Positions 48,604 through 56,849 of a DNA stretch of 64,000 nt are shown here, one piece after another (the first letter of the stretch is position 1; each line of letters starts with the position of its first letter). The position numbers and the translations under genes were made by a program. Source of the DNA: Microbacterium sp. MYb62 (GTDB taxonomy: Bacteria > Actinomycetota > Actinomycetes > Actinomycetales > Microbacteriaceae); NCBI RefSeq assembly GCF_002979475.1, contig NZ_PCOY01000002.1, positions 310,001 through 374,000 of the forward strand, written 5' to 3'. The notes beneath the pieces are model-generated. The model worked only from the letters and a program-made list of their open reading frames with translations, ran no database searches and was not told the DNA's origin.

Positions 48604-49818
48604 TCACGCCGTTCCGCCCGTGCCCTTCGCCTCGACCGTGTCGAGCACGAGGATCGCGCGCTGCATGTCGGCCATGATCGGGTCGAAGAACCGCTCCCGG
48701 TAGCGGGCCTCGCTGACCGCGGAGAAGACGAAGGGAAGGGTCGCGATCACCGCGAGCAGGGTGGCGGCCTTCAGCAGGTTCACGGTGAGGGGCAGCTCGG
48801 CTCCGAAGAGTTCCAGCTGCTGGACCGCGAGCGGCTGCTCCTCGCTGCCGGGGCCGAGCCAGATGCCCACGACGCCCGACGGGATCGCGATGCCGCCGAT
48901 CACGATCAGCAGCGCGGCCAGCAGTGCGGCGAAGAACAGCGCCTGCACCAGCTGGGCGACGGTCATCGCGAGCAGGATGTTGATGCGCTGCGGTGCGCGC
49001 AGCCGACGGTGAGCGCCCGAGGTCGCCGAACGCCCTTCGGCGGGGGTGTCCACGAGGAGCGCGGCCCGCTGCTCGTCCGTGGGGGCTTGCGCGTCGTCGT
49101 CGATCTCCGAGGCGCTGACCCGCAGTACGACGACCCCGGCGAGCACCGCGACGACCAGCCCGACCAGCGCGATCGACCCCCAGTGCAGGGCGGTTGCCAT
49201 CTGCCAGACCTCGGCCGAGAAGAACGCGAACACGACCAGCATCAGGATCACGGGCAGTGCGATCGAGGCCATGTGGCCGATGGCCGAGGCATTGCGCACG
49301 GCCAGGCGGGATGCCCAGGAGATCAGTGCGCCTCCGCCCATCCCTGTCACCAGCACGCAGACGGCGATCACCAGCAGAGCGCGGAACACAGGACCTGCTG
49401 TCGCGCCCGGTTGCGTCTCGTAGCCGTCGACGACCACCAGGGTGATGCTGGCCGCGATCACGATCAGGGCGACGAGGGTGCCGATGGCGAGGGGGAGTCG
49501 ACGCAGCACCGCGCGGACGACCAGATAGCAGGCCCAGGGGATGCCCACCGCGGCCGCGAGGACCAGGAGGACGAGGAGGATGATGAGCGTCTCCTCGCCG
49601 CTGGCCATGTCGACGGCCACGTCGACGGCCAGTTCGATGCCGTTCAGGAGCGGGAACCCGAGGAGCGCGACCCCGGCGATCAGCGGTGCGACGCGACGCG
49701 GGAGATCGGTGAACCACCGGCGCAGCGGCACGAACGTCGGGAGGCCCTGCTCTCGGAACCAGCGGTCGGCGTCTCGCTTCGCACTCCGGAGCTTCGGGGA
49801 GGGCGGAGAGGAAACCAT
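48604..49818 (-). CDS. multi-helix membrane protein, unknown function
   Basis: 404 aa. I count about eight hydrophobic segments, such as VAPLIAGVALLGFPLL, LIILLVLLVLAAAVGIPWACYLVV, LAIGTLVALIVIAASITLVVV and ALVGLVVAVLAGVVVL. An acidic loop (ASEIDDDAQAPTDEQRA) and a soluble C-terminus follow. No transporter motif or known domain is recognised. It starts 42 bp before the SOS-box region of the divergent DUF222/HNH gene. Confidence 0.65.
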   Translation of the reverse strand: MVSSPPSPKLRSAKRDADRWFREQGLPTFVPLRRWFTDLPRRVAPLIAGVALLGFPLLNGIELAVDVAVDMASGEETLIILLVLLVLAAAVGIPWACYLVVRAVLRRLPLAIGTLVALIVIAASITLVVVDGYETQPGATAGPVFRALLVIAVCVLVTGMGGGALISWASRLAVRNASAIGHMASIALPVILMLVVFAFFSAEVWQMATALHWGSIALVGLVVAVLAGVVVLRVSASEIDDDAQAPTDEQRAALLVDTPAEGRSATSGAHRRLRAPQRINILLAMTVAQLVQALFFAALLAALLIVIGGIAIPSGVVGIWLGPGSEEQPLAVQQLELFGAELPLTVNLLKAATLLAVIATLPFVFSAVSEARYRERFFDPIMADMQRAILVLDTVEAKGTGGTA

Positions 49819-49851
49819 GGCGACGAGACTACGGTACGGAGGCTCACGGAC

Positions 49852-49860
49852 TTATCCACA
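49852..49860 (+). promoter_or_regulatory. perfect DnaA-box sequence
   Basis: TTATCCACA matches the consensus DnaA box exactly and lies 40 bp before the DUF222/HNH start. It is single, so an origin is not implied. Confidence 0.5.
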
Positions 49861-49873
49861 CCCCTCCAATATA

Positions 49874-49889
49874 TCGAAGATATGTTCTA
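49874..49889 (+). promoter_or_regulatory. LexA (SOS) box
   Basis: TCGAAGATATGTTCTA fits the actinobacterial SOS-box pattern TCGAAC-N4-GTTCGA at 10 of 12 defined positions. It lies 11 bp before the ATG of the DUF222/HNH gene. SOS boxes are known before 13E12-family genes in Mycobacterium, which are DUF222/HNH relatives. Confidence 0.7.
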
Positions 49890-49899
49890 AACTGGAGGC

Positions 49900-51249
49900 A
49901 TGTCGAACCCGCATCTGAACCCCCTTCTCGAGGCCGTGGAATGCCTCGAAGATGCGTGGGCTGACGCGGCGAATGCGGCTGACCTGACCCGAGAACAACT
50001 GCTCGAGGCGCACCGCGCGATGGGGCTGGTGCAGCGTCGGCTCGACGGCATCCATGCCGAGATCGCGGCGAGCATCGCGCGCGAGTCGCGGCCCGAGCTG
50101 GGAGCGGCGGGCTTGGCGAAGGAACAGGGGTTTCGCAACCCGGCGACGATGATCGCCGCGACGACGGGCGGTTCGACGGGCGATGCGGTGCGCCTCGTGA
50201 AGGTGGGAGAGGCCACGGCCCCGCGGGCGAACCTGCTCGGCGAGCCGCTGCCGCCGCGGTATCCCGAGGTGCAGAGGGCGATCGGTGCCGGCACGCTCAG
50301 CGCAGCGGCTGCGGCCCTGATCGTGACCCTGCTCGATCGAGCGCGCCTGAAGGTCGGTCTGGAGCGGATCATCGAGGCCGAGCGGCTGCTCGTCGAACGT
50401 ACGGCAGGGCTGTCGCTCGACGACGTGCGCAAGCTCGTCGTGCGCGCCGAGGCCTGGCTCGATCCCGACGGTGTGGCTCCGCGCGAAGACGAGGCCCGGT
50501 CGCGGCGCTCGCTGACGATGTTCGAGCGCGACGGGTCGCTGCACCTGACGCTGCAGACCGACATCGCCTCCGGCGCTCCGGTGAAGGCGGCGATCCAGGC
50601 GTATGTCACAGCGACGTTCCAGGCCAGGTCGGGTGCGCTCGACCCCGAGGCGCCGGATGCCGATCGACGGACGATCGCGATGCTCCAGGCGGATGCGCTC
50701 GCGGAGATCTGCGCGCACGCGAGCGGGTGCGACAACGGCGGCCTGCCGCTCGCGGGCGCGACGGTCGTCGTGCGTATCGGCCTCGACGCGCTGACCGCCG
50801 GTACCGGATTCGCCGAGGTCGACGGACTCGATCAGCCGATCAGCGTCGGTGCCTGTCGGCGCATGGCGGCCGGTGGTGGCATCATCCCGGTCGTGCTGGG
50901 CGGCGGCGGCGAGATCCTCGACTGGGGGCGTGAGAAGAGGTTGTTCACCCGGGCCCAGCGACTCGCTCTCGTGGAGCGCGACCGCGGGTGCGTGATGTGC
51001 GGGCTGCCACCGTCGATGACCAGAGCCCATCACCTGCGCTGGTGGCAGCGGGATACCGGACCGACCGATCTCGACAACGGCGTGCTGCTCTGCGAGAGCT
51101 GTCATCACCGCATCCACGACAACGGCTGGGAGATCAGGATCGAGGGGCGCGGGGTCACGGCGCGCGTGTGGCTCATTCCTCCGCCGAACGTCGATCGGGA
51201 GCGCAGGCCGAGGCTGGGCGGAAGAGCACGGTACGACATCGCCGCGTGA
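49900..51249 (+). CDS. DUF222/13E12-type protein with C-terminal HNH nuclease domain
   Basis: 449 aa. The N-terminal DUF222 domain is helical (about 20-300; LEAHRAMGLVQRRLDGIHAEIAASI near residue 37). The C-terminal HNH motif is RDRGCVMCGLPPSMTRAHHLRWWQRDTGPTD, split across about residues 361-391, with CESCHHRIH as the second zinc half. Zinc Cys pairs are CVMC and CESC. These proteins are multicopy in actinobacteria and act in an unknown DNA-related process. The LexA-type box upstream predicts damage induction. GGAGGC precedes ATG 49900. Confidence 0.9.
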   Translation: MSNPHLNPLLEAVECLEDAWADAANAADLTREQLLEAHRAMGLVQRRLDGIHAEIAASIARESRPELGAAGLAKEQGFRNPATMIAATTGGSTGDAVRLVKVGEATAPRANLLGEPLPPRYPEVQRAIGAGTLSAAAAALIVTLLDRARLKVGLERIIEAERLLVERTAGLSLDDVRKLVVRAEAWLDPDGVAPREDEARSRRSLTMFERDGSLHLTLQTDIASGAPVKAAIQAYVTATFQARSGALDPEAPDADRRTIAMLQADALAEICAHASGCDNGGLPLAGATVVVRIGLDALTAGTGFAEVDGLDQPISVGACRRMAAGGGIIPVVLGGGGEILDWGREKRLFTRAQRLALVERDRGCVMCGLPPSMTRAHHLRWWQRDTGPTDLDNGVLLCESCHHRIHDNGWEIRIEGRGVTARVWLIPPPNVDRERRPRLGGRARYDIAA

Positions 51250-51298
51250 GCCGTGTGCCGCGTGTGCCGCGTGCGAGCAGCTTGAGCCTTCGGTGCCG

Positions 51299-51378
51299 TC
51301 AGGCGGGATCTGCGTCAGGCGGGATCTGCGTCAGGCGGGATCTGCGTCAACCGGGATCTGCGTCAACCGGGATCTGAT
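51299..51378. repeat. tandem repeat, 5 x 16 bp
   Basis: Three copies of TCAGGCGGGATCTGCG and two diverged copies TCAACCGGGATCTGCG/AT. The array starts 50 bp after the DUF222/HNH stop. Its last units encode the C-terminus and stop of the small minus-strand membrane gene. Five equal direct repeats without spacers. Confidence 0.88.
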
Positions 51379-51567
51379 GGCGGCGAATCCCGCTGACCAG
51401 GCCGCGGCCAGTCCCGCAGCCATGGCGCTGGCGGCCGCGAGCTGCGCACCGGATTCGGCGACGGCGGCGAAGACGAACCAGACCACGGCGGCGGCGATCC
51501 CCACGATGGCGACGGCGGAGATGAGGCGAAGTGCCAGACGTAGCTGCGAGGCCCGATCGGTTCTCAT
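51331..51567 (-). CDS. 78-aa two-helix membrane protein
   Basis: ATG 51567 begins a protein with helices LRLISAVAIVGIAAAVVWFVF and the Ala-rich LAAASAMAAGLAAAWSAGFAA. It ends ... RLTQIPVDADPA. The last codons and the TGA stop lie inside the 16-bp repeat array, so the array defines the C-terminus. Array contraction could change the stop. Function unknown; no signal peptide beyond helix 1. Confidence 0.6.
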   Translation of the reverse strand: MRTDRASQLRLALRLISAVAIVGIAAAVVWFVFAAVAESGAQLAAASAMAAGLAAAWSAGFAAIRSRLTQIPVDADPA

Positions 51568-51650
51568 GCTCCGATCAAACCGGACGAAGAGGCAGCCCGC
51601 ATCCCCCGCGCGGCGGATAACGGGCGTGGCGGAAAGTGGCCGCGTCCCGC

Positions 51651-52568
51651 TCAGACGTGCACGTCGGCGGGCGATTCCTCGCCCTCGTGGAAGTTGGGGG
51701 TCTTGCCGAACAGTCGGGCGATGCCCACCACGATCCCGACGATCAGCAGCCCGAGTGCGAGACCGGCGATCGCCGACACGATCGTCTCGACAACCCAGAC
51801 CACGAATCCGCCCAGCGGCTCCAGCGCGTGCTCGATGCCGTGCAGCACATCGGTGGTGAAGTGCAGGCCGACCTCGCCGAGGTTCACGAGCACGAGGTGC
51901 CCGCCGACCCAGAGCATCGCGACCGTGCCCAAGACGCTGATGAAGCGGAACACCGCGGGCATCGAACGCACGATCCTCGTCCCGGTGTGGCGCACCCGAC
52001 GCACCGGGTTCTTGGCCATCTTCAGCCCGATGTCGTCGATCTTCACCAGCAGTGCGACGGCGCCGTAGACCACGCCCGTCATCATCAGCGCGATCACGGC
52101 CAGGATCGCGAGCGTCGCCCAGATGTCGAGCCCCTTCTCGAGGCTCGCGAGCGAGATGAGCATGATCTCGGTCGAGAGGATCAGGTCGGTGCGCACCGCA
52201 CCCAGCACCAGCTTCTTCTCGTCTCGGGCGCCCTCGTCGGCGTGACCGTGCTGCACGCCGAACCACTCGAGCACCTTCTCCGCACCCTCGAAGCACAGAT
52301 ACGCCCCGCCCAGGATCAGCAGGTACGGCAGCACCCACGGCGCGAACGCGGTCAAGAGCAGCGCCGCCGGGATGATGATGAGGAACTTGTTCGCGAGCGA
52401 GCCGAGCGCGATCTTCCCGACGACGGGCAGCTCGCGCGCCGGCGTGATCCCCTGCACATACTGCGGCGTGACCGCGGCGTCGTCGATCACGACACCGGCC
52501 GCCTTCGCCGAGGCCTTCATCGCGGCGCTCAGGATGTCGTCGACGACGGCGAGCAGTCCAACGGACAT
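51651..52568 (-). CDS. DUF808/YedI-family inner-membrane protein
   Basis: 305 aa. The typical start SVGLLAVVDDILSAAMKASAKAAGVVIDDAAVTPQYVQG is present, followed by FLIIIPAALLLTAFAPWVLPYLLILGGAYLCFEGAEKV and several helices including LSTEIMLISLASLEKG. The family is widespread and of unknown function, with roughly eight helices. The spacing and complete C-terminal helix point to an intact gene. Confidence 0.92.
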   Translation of the reverse strand: MSVGLLAVVDDILSAAMKASAKAAGVVIDDAAVTPQYVQGITPARELPVVGKIALGSLANKFLIIIPAALLLTAFAPWVLPYLLILGGAYLCFEGAEKVLEWFGVQHGHADEGARDEKKLVLGAVRTDLILSTEIMLISLASLEKGLDIWATLAILAVIALMMTGVVYGAVALLVKIDDIGLKMAKNPVRRVRHTGTRIVRSMPAVFRFISVLGTVAMLWVGGHLVLVNLGEVGLHFTTDVLHGIEHALEPLGGFVVWVVETIVSAIAGLALGLLIVGIVVGIARLFGKTPNFHEGEESPADVHV

Positions 52569-52724
52569 GGGTGGTTCCCCTCGGCAGGTGTGCAGTGCGG
52601 AGGCAACTCTATCGAGTCGGGGAAACTCACAGCGCGCTCCCAGCCCTGCGGGACCAAAACCGCTCCGTCGTCGGTTCTCCTTCTATGACGCCGCAGCCAG
52701 CGACGTCGGACAAGGAGTCAGATC

Positions 52725-53213
52725 ATGTCGAACGACTACGGCAAGACCCCCGAGGCCGTCAGCGGCCTCACCCACCTGCAGTACGAGGTGACCCAGCAGG
52801 ACGCGACCGAGCCGCCGTTCCGCAACGCGTACTGGAACAACCATGACGACGGCATCTACGTCGACGTCGTCTCCGGCGAGCCGCTGTTCTCGTCGACCGA
52901 CAAGTTCGACAGCGGCACAGGGTGGCCGAGCTTCACCAAGCCCATCGAGACGGATGCCGTGACCACGCGCACCGACCGCAAGCTGTGGATGGCGCGCACG
53001 GAGGCGCGCTCGGCCGGTGCAGACAGCCATCTCGGGCACGTCTTCGACGACGGGCCCCGCGCCGAAGGCGGATTGCGCTACTGCATGAACTCGGCAGCCC
53101 TGCGCTTCATCCCGGCTGACAGTCTGGAGAAGGAGGGGTACGGTCGCTACAGCCCCCTCTTCGCCAAGACAGCAGACACCCCCACCACCGATTCATCTGA
53201 GGAGCAGTCATGA
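52725..53213 (+). CDS. msrB: peptide-methionine (R)-S-oxide reductase
   Basis: 162 aa. MsrB reduces methionine-R-sulfoxide in proteins. The catalytic Cys is in [13 protein letters not shown] near residue 124. The Trp-rich block [10 protein letters not shown] near residue 62 and [11 protein letters not shown] near residue 103 are also conserved. The two CxxC zinc pairs found in many MsrB are absent, so this is the zinc-free type. ATG 52725 has AAGGAG 9 bp upstream. It overlaps msrA by 4 bp. Confidence 0.95.
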   Translation: MSNDYGKTPEAVSGLTHLQYEVTQQDATEPPFRNAYWNNHDDGIYVDVVSGEPLFSSTDKFDSGTGWPSFTKPIETDAVTTRTDRKLWMARTEARSAGADSHLGHVFDDGPRAEGGLRYCMNSAALRFIPADSLEKEGYGRYSPLFAKTADTPTTDSSEEQS

Positions 53214-53755
53214 CCGACACGGGAAACATCACCCGCACCCCTGGGACCGAGACCGCTGTGCTCGCCGGCGGCTGTTTCTGGGGCATGGAAGACCTGATCC
53301 GCCGCCAGCCCGGCGTGCTCGAGACCCGCGTCGGGTACACCGGCGGCTCGAACGACCATGCGACCTACCGCAACCACCCCGGCCACGCCGAGGCCGTGGA
53401 GATCGTGTTCGACCCGACGAAGACGACGTACCGCGACATCCTCGCGTTCTTCTTCCAGATCCACGACCCGTCGACGAAGGACCGTCAGGGCAACGACATC
53501 GGATCGAGCTACCGCTCCGCGATCTTCCCGCTCTCGCCCGAGCAGGAGACGGTCGCACGGGACACGATCGCGGATGTCGACGCCTCCGGCCTGTGGCCCG
53601 CGAAGGCCGTCACCACGATCGAGCCGGAGGGCCCGTTCTGGCAGGCCGAGGAGGAGCATCAGGACTACCTGATCAAGTACCCCAACGGCTACACGTGCCA
53701 CTTCCCGCGCGCGGGCTGGCTGCTGCCGAAGCGCGCCGAGAGTTCCGCGGTCTGA
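53210..53755 (+). CDS. msrA: peptide-methionine (S)-S-oxide reductase
   Basis: 181 aa. The catalytic motif GGCFWGMED is at residues about 20-28. [27 protein letters not shown] (about 40-66, with TRVGYTGG) and [21 protein letters not shown] follow the family pattern. ATG 53210 overlaps the msrB stop (ATGA). Both stereoisomers of methionine sulfoxide are thus covered by one transcript. The hairpin and poly-G tract follow the stop. Confidence 0.95.
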   Translation: MTDTGNITRTPGTETAVLAGGCFWGMEDLIRRQPGVLETRVGYTGGSNDHATYRNHPGHAEAVEIVFDPTKTTYRDILAFFFQIHDPSTKDRQGNDIGSSYRSAIFPLSPEQETVARDTIADVDASGLWPAKAVTTIEPEGPFWQAEEEHQDYLIKYPNGYTCHFPRAGWLLPKRAESSAV

Positions 53756-53778
53756 GGCGCGGAGCATCCACCCTGCTG

Positions 53779-53837
53779 GCCGACACGCCATTTGTCGGAC
53801 GCATTCGACCGAATCGTCCGACATCTGGTGTGTCGGC
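53779..53837. terminator. large interrupted palindrome after msrA
   Basis: Paired blocks GCCGACAC/GTGTCGGC, CCA/TGG and GTCGGACG/CGTCCGAC form a long imperfect stem with small internal loops. It begins 24 bp after the msrA stop. It could be a terminator or a small repetitive extragenic palindrome. Confidence 0.65.
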
Positions 53838-53863
53838 CCCCGTTTGTTTCGGGGGGGGGGGGG
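53837..53863. repeat. hairpin ending in a 13-G homopolymer
   Basis: CCCCCG pairs with CGGGGG across TTTGTTT, then the G run extends to 13 bases (53851-53863). G runs this long slip easily in replication and sequencing, so the true length may vary. It lies between msrA and the alpha/beta-hydrolase end, in no gene. Confidence 0.75.
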
Positions 53864-53914
53864 TGAGCGCGTGGCGCGGACTGGTTCTCGGGCGGGCTGC
53901 GCCTCTCGACCGGG

Positions 53915-54685
53915 CTATCCCTCGGCGAGGAACGCCACCGCGGCTTCCTTGAAGTCACGGGAACCCGGTGCATTGAAGTGGTTCCGGTTCGGGATCTCGA
54001 AGAATCGGCCGTCGGGCGCGGCAGCCGCCAATGTCCGCGAGCCCTCGATGATCGCATCCTTCGACCCGGTGGCGAACAGGATCGGGCGGGTCGGCGCATC
54101 CGACGGGTCCGGGTCGATCATGCCCGACGCCCTCATCCCCTCCGCGAGGGCGACCAGCGCCTGCAGATCGTTGCCCGGCACCCGCTCGGTGAGGGCGATG
54201 TAGTTCTGCGTCGTCCGATCCTCGACGGGCGTACCGTGCGCGATGTACTCCCGCACCTGGTCGAGATCGAGTCGGGCGAGCGGGATGCCGTCGGGCACCC
54301 CGCCGAGAACCGCGCGTCCGAGACGGTGCGGCAGCTCGCGCACGACCTCCCAGCCCACGCGGGCACCGAGCGAATAGCCGACGTAGAACGCGTCGTCGAC
54401 GAGGTACGTGTCCATGACCGTCTCGACATCGGTCACGAGAGTGCGGATGCGGTACCCGACCGGGTCATGCGGCTTCTCGCTGAGTCCATGGCCGCGCTGA
54501 TCGAGTGCCAGCACGCGGTAGCCGGCACGGGTGAGCTCGCGCACCCAGCCGGTGAGCACCCAGTTGTCGCGCGCGTTCGAGGCGAACCCGTGCACGATCA
54601 CCACGACCGGGGCGTCGAGGTCGCCCCAGGTGTAGGTCGCCAGCCGGGTGCCGTCGGCCGCGTGCACGTGCTGAGGGTCGGGCAT
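53915..54685 (-). CDS. alpha/beta hydrolase
   Basis: 256 aa. Fold marks are VVIVHGFASNARDN (oxyanion loop, near residue 28), ALDQRGHGLSEKP near residue 60 and the nucleophile elbow GYSLGARVG near residue 103. The late FEIPNRNHFNAPGS carries the catalytic His. No signal peptide. ATG 54685 starts the conserved part. A GTG at 54715 close to GGAAGG is a possible longer start adding ten residues. Substrate unknown. Confidence 0.88.
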   Translation of the reverse strand: MPDPQHVHAADGTRLATYTWGDLDAPVVVIVHGFASNARDNWVLTGWVRELTRAGYRVLALDQRGHGLSEKPHDPVGYRIRTLVTDVETVMDTYLVDDAFYVGYSLGARVGWEVVRELPHRLGRAVLGGVPDGIPLARLDLDQVREYIAHGTPVEDRTTQNYIALTERVPGNDLQALVALAEGMRASGMIDPDPSDAPTRPILFATGSKDAIIEGSRTLAAAAPDGRFFEIPNRNHFNAPGSRDFKEAAVAFLAEG

Positions 54686-54799
54686 GCTGGTCAGGTCGGA
54701 GAGAGGGACGGCCACCCTTCCATCTTGGCCCTGTTCGCGGCGGGCGGCGCCGCGCTGCACGGGGTATCGGCGAGTCCGCCGGCCGCTGCGGAGATGCCG

Positions 54800-54839
54800 G
54801 AAGCCGCCCGGCGTCACCTACGCGACGACGGGCGGCTTC
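54800..54839 (-). terminator. hairpin terminator after the catalase gene
   Basis: GAAGCCGCCCG pairs with CGGGCGGCTTC over an 18-nt loop, 16 bp after the catalase stop. Confidence 0.75.
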
Positions 54840-54854
54840 TGTCGGCTCCGCGGA

Positions 54855-56306
54855 TCAGACCCGTTCGCGCAGTGCGGCGCCGAGCGCGGCGTCGACGTTC
54901 GTCCAGTACTGGAAGAACCGCTCGCGGATGTCGTCGATCGTGATCGAGCGCCCCTGACCGGTGAGGGTTTCGAGGAACCGCGCCTGCTGCTCCGCGTCGA
55001 AGACCTCGCGGTAGAGCGTGCCCGGCTGTCCGAAGTCGTCGTCTTCGGCGTGCAGCGTGGCGGCCGAGCGCACGAGTTCGCCGTCGGCCTCCCAGTTCGC
55101 CTCGATACCCTTCGCCGGATCGGCCTCAGGGCCGCCGGCTGCGCCGAACGAGTTCGGCTGGTAGGTGCGGTGTGCGGCGCTGTTGTGCTGGTACCGCATC
55201 GCGCCTTCGTGCTGGTAGTTGCGCGCCTCGGCGGCGTGCGGCTGGTTCACCGGCAGCTGGTTGTAGTTCGCGCCGATGCGGTGACGCTGCGCGTCCGGGT
55301 ACGCGAAGATGCGGCCCATCAGCATCTTGTCGGGAGAGATGCCCGTGCCCGGCACCTGGTTGCCCGGCGAGAACGCGGCCTGCTCGATCTCGCCGAAGAA
55401 GTTCTCCGGGTTCCGGTTCAGGGTCAGCGTGCCGACCTTGATGCGCGGGTAGTCCTTGAGCGAGATGGTCTTGGTCAGATCGAACGGGTTGAAGCGGTAC
55501 GTCTTCGCCTCGTGGTAGGGCATGATCTGCACGTACAGGTCCCAGGAGGGGTGCTCGCCGCGTGCGATCGCGTCGAACAGGTCGCGACGGTAGTGGTCGG
55601 CGTCGGATCCGGCGAGCTGTTGCGCCTCGTCGGCTCCCATCGCCTCGACGCCCTGGTGCGACACGAAGTGGTAGCGCACCCAGAAGAGTTCGCCCTCCGC
55701 ATTCACCCACGAGTAGGTGTGCGAGCCGTAGCCGTTCATGTGCCGCCAGCTCAGCGGGAGGCCGCGGTCACCCATGAGGTAGGTCACCTGGTGCGCGGTC
55801 TCCGGGGAGAGCGTCCAGAAGTCCCACTGCATGTCGGGGTCTCGCAGTCCCGAGTCGCTCAGGCGCTTCTGCGAGTGGATGAAGTCCGGGAACTTGATCG
55901 CGTCGCGCAGGAAGAAGGTCGGGGTGTTGTTCCCGACGATGTCGAGGTTCCCCTCCTCGGAGTACATGCGCAGCGAGAAGCCGCGCACGTCGCGCCAGGT
56001 GTCGGGAGAGCCCTGTTCGCCGGCGACGGAGGAGAAGCGGATGAGCGTTTCGCTCTTCGCGCCGGGCTGGAAGACGGCGGCCCGGGTGTACGCGGACACG
56101 TCTTCGGTGACGACGAACTCGCCGAACGCCCCGCCGCCCTTCGCGTGCGGGTTGCGCTCGGGCACCCGCTCGCGGTTGAAGGCGGCGATCTTCTCGACCA
56201 GGTAGTGATCGTGCAGGACGGTGGGCCCGTCGGCGCCGACGGTGAGCGAGTGGGTGTCACTCGCGATCGGGGCTCCGGCCTGCGTGGTGGTGGCAGGTTT
56301 CGTCAT
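54855..56306 (-). CDS. katA: monofunctional heme catalase
   Basis: 483 aa, small-subunit catalase, which splits hydrogen peroxide. The distal His region is [16 protein letters not shown] near residue 48. [25 protein letters not shown] is the core NADPH/heme region. The proximal Tyr is in [14 protein letters not shown] near residue 335. The N-terminal insert is normal and there is no signal peptide, so the enzyme is cytoplasmic. It is 66 bp after a Fur-family gene, the usual furA-kat arrangement of actinobacteria. The PerR/FurA-type regulator probably represses it until peroxide appears. Confidence 0.96.
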   Translation of the reverse strand: MTKPATTTQAGAPIASDTHSLTVGADGPTVLHDHYLVEKIAAFNRERVPERNPHAKGGGAFGEFVVTEDVSAYTRAAVFQPGAKSETLIRFSSVAGEQGSPDTWRDVRGFSLRMYSEEGNLDIVGNNTPTFFLRDAIKFPDFIHSQKRLSDSGLRDPDMQWDFWTLSPETAHQVTYLMGDRGLPLSWRHMNGYGSHTYSWVNAEGELFWVRYHFVSHQGVEAMGADEAQQLAGSDADHYRRDLFDAIARGEHPSWDLYVQIMPYHEAKTYRFNPFDLTKTISLKDYPRIKVGTLTLNRNPENFFGEIEQAAFSPGNQVPGTGISPDKMLMGRIFAYPDAQRHRIGANYNQLPVNQPHAAEARNYQHEGAMRYQHNSAAHRTYQPNSFGAAGGPEADPAKGIEANWEADGELVRSAATLHAEDDDFGQPGTLYREVFDAEQQARFLETLTGQGRSITIDDIRERFFQYWTNVDAALGAALRERV

Positions 56307-56372
56307 GGTGTTCTCCTTCTCCGCGCGGGCGCGACGAATACCCCCATCCGGGGACGGGCGATCGGCGGCCTG

Positions 56373-56795
56373 TTACTGCGCGGCGTTCTGGCAACTGGGA
56401 CACAGGCCCCAGAAGGTGACTTCGGCTGTCTGGACGGTGAATCCCCCCGTCGAGGACGGGGTGAGACACGGAGCTTCACCGACGACGCAGTCCACATCGC
56501 CGACCGCACCGCAGGAGGTGCAGACGACGTGGTGGTGGTTGTCGTCGATGCGCCGCTCGTAGAGCGCCGCGGAGCCTGCCGGTTCGATCCGGCGGATGAG
56601 GCCCGCCGTCGTCAGGTCCGCGAGGATGTTGTGCACCGACTGGATCGACGTGGTCGGCAGCACTTCGGACACGGCGCGGTAGACCCGTTCCGCATCCGTA
56701 TGGGCCATGGAGTCCAAAGCCTCGAGAACGGCGACGCGGCCCGCGGTCGCTCGAAGCCCGGCAACGCGAAGCGCCGAGTCGAGTTCTGTCTCCAT
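56373..56795 (-). CDS. Fur-family regulator (FurA/PerR-like)
   Basis: 140 aa. The winged helix includes LRATAGRVAVLEALDSMAHTDAERVYRAV and IQSVHNILADLTTAGLI. The DNHHHVVC metal-sensing block is present. Two zinc CxxC pairs (CTSC near residue 93 and CPSC near 134) form the structural site. ATG 56795 is chosen because it starts directly before the conserved helix; ATG 56816 is longer. It lies immediately before katA, which it most likely regulates in response to peroxide. An inverted repeat overlaps its promoter. Confidence 0.93.
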   Translation of the reverse strand: METELDSALRVAGLRATAGRVAVLEALDSMAHTDAERVYRAVSEVLPTTSIQSVHNILADLTTAGLIRRIEPAGSAALYERRIDDNHHHVVCTSCGAVGDVDCVVGEAPCLTPSSTGGFTVQTAEVTFWGLCPSCQNAAQ

Positions 56796-56815
56796 GCCCC
56801 GAGTGTACCCCGTCA

Positions 56816-56830
56816 TTTGAATAACTCAAA
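56816..56830. promoter_or_regulatory. Fur-type inverted repeat before the Fur gene
   Basis: TTTGA-N5-TCAAA (TTTGAATAACTCAAA) lies 21-35 bp before the fur start. It fits the AT-rich, TTGA-based FurA box style and would give autoregulation of the fur-katA unit. Confidence 0.65.
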
Positions 56831-56849
56831 AGAACGGCATATCGGGGTG

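Noticed and set aside
49852..49860. Replication origin from the perfect DnaA box
   Set aside because: A single box without dnaA, dnaN or a cluster of boxes does not make an origin.
49900..51249. Mobile intron or homing endonuclease
   Set aside because: The HNH domain is fused to DUF222, a chromosomal actinobacterial family. No flanking repeats or intron structure is seen.
51299..51378. CRISPR-like repeats
   Set aside because: The units are directly adjacent without spacers and no cas genes are near. They are an ordinary tandem repeat.
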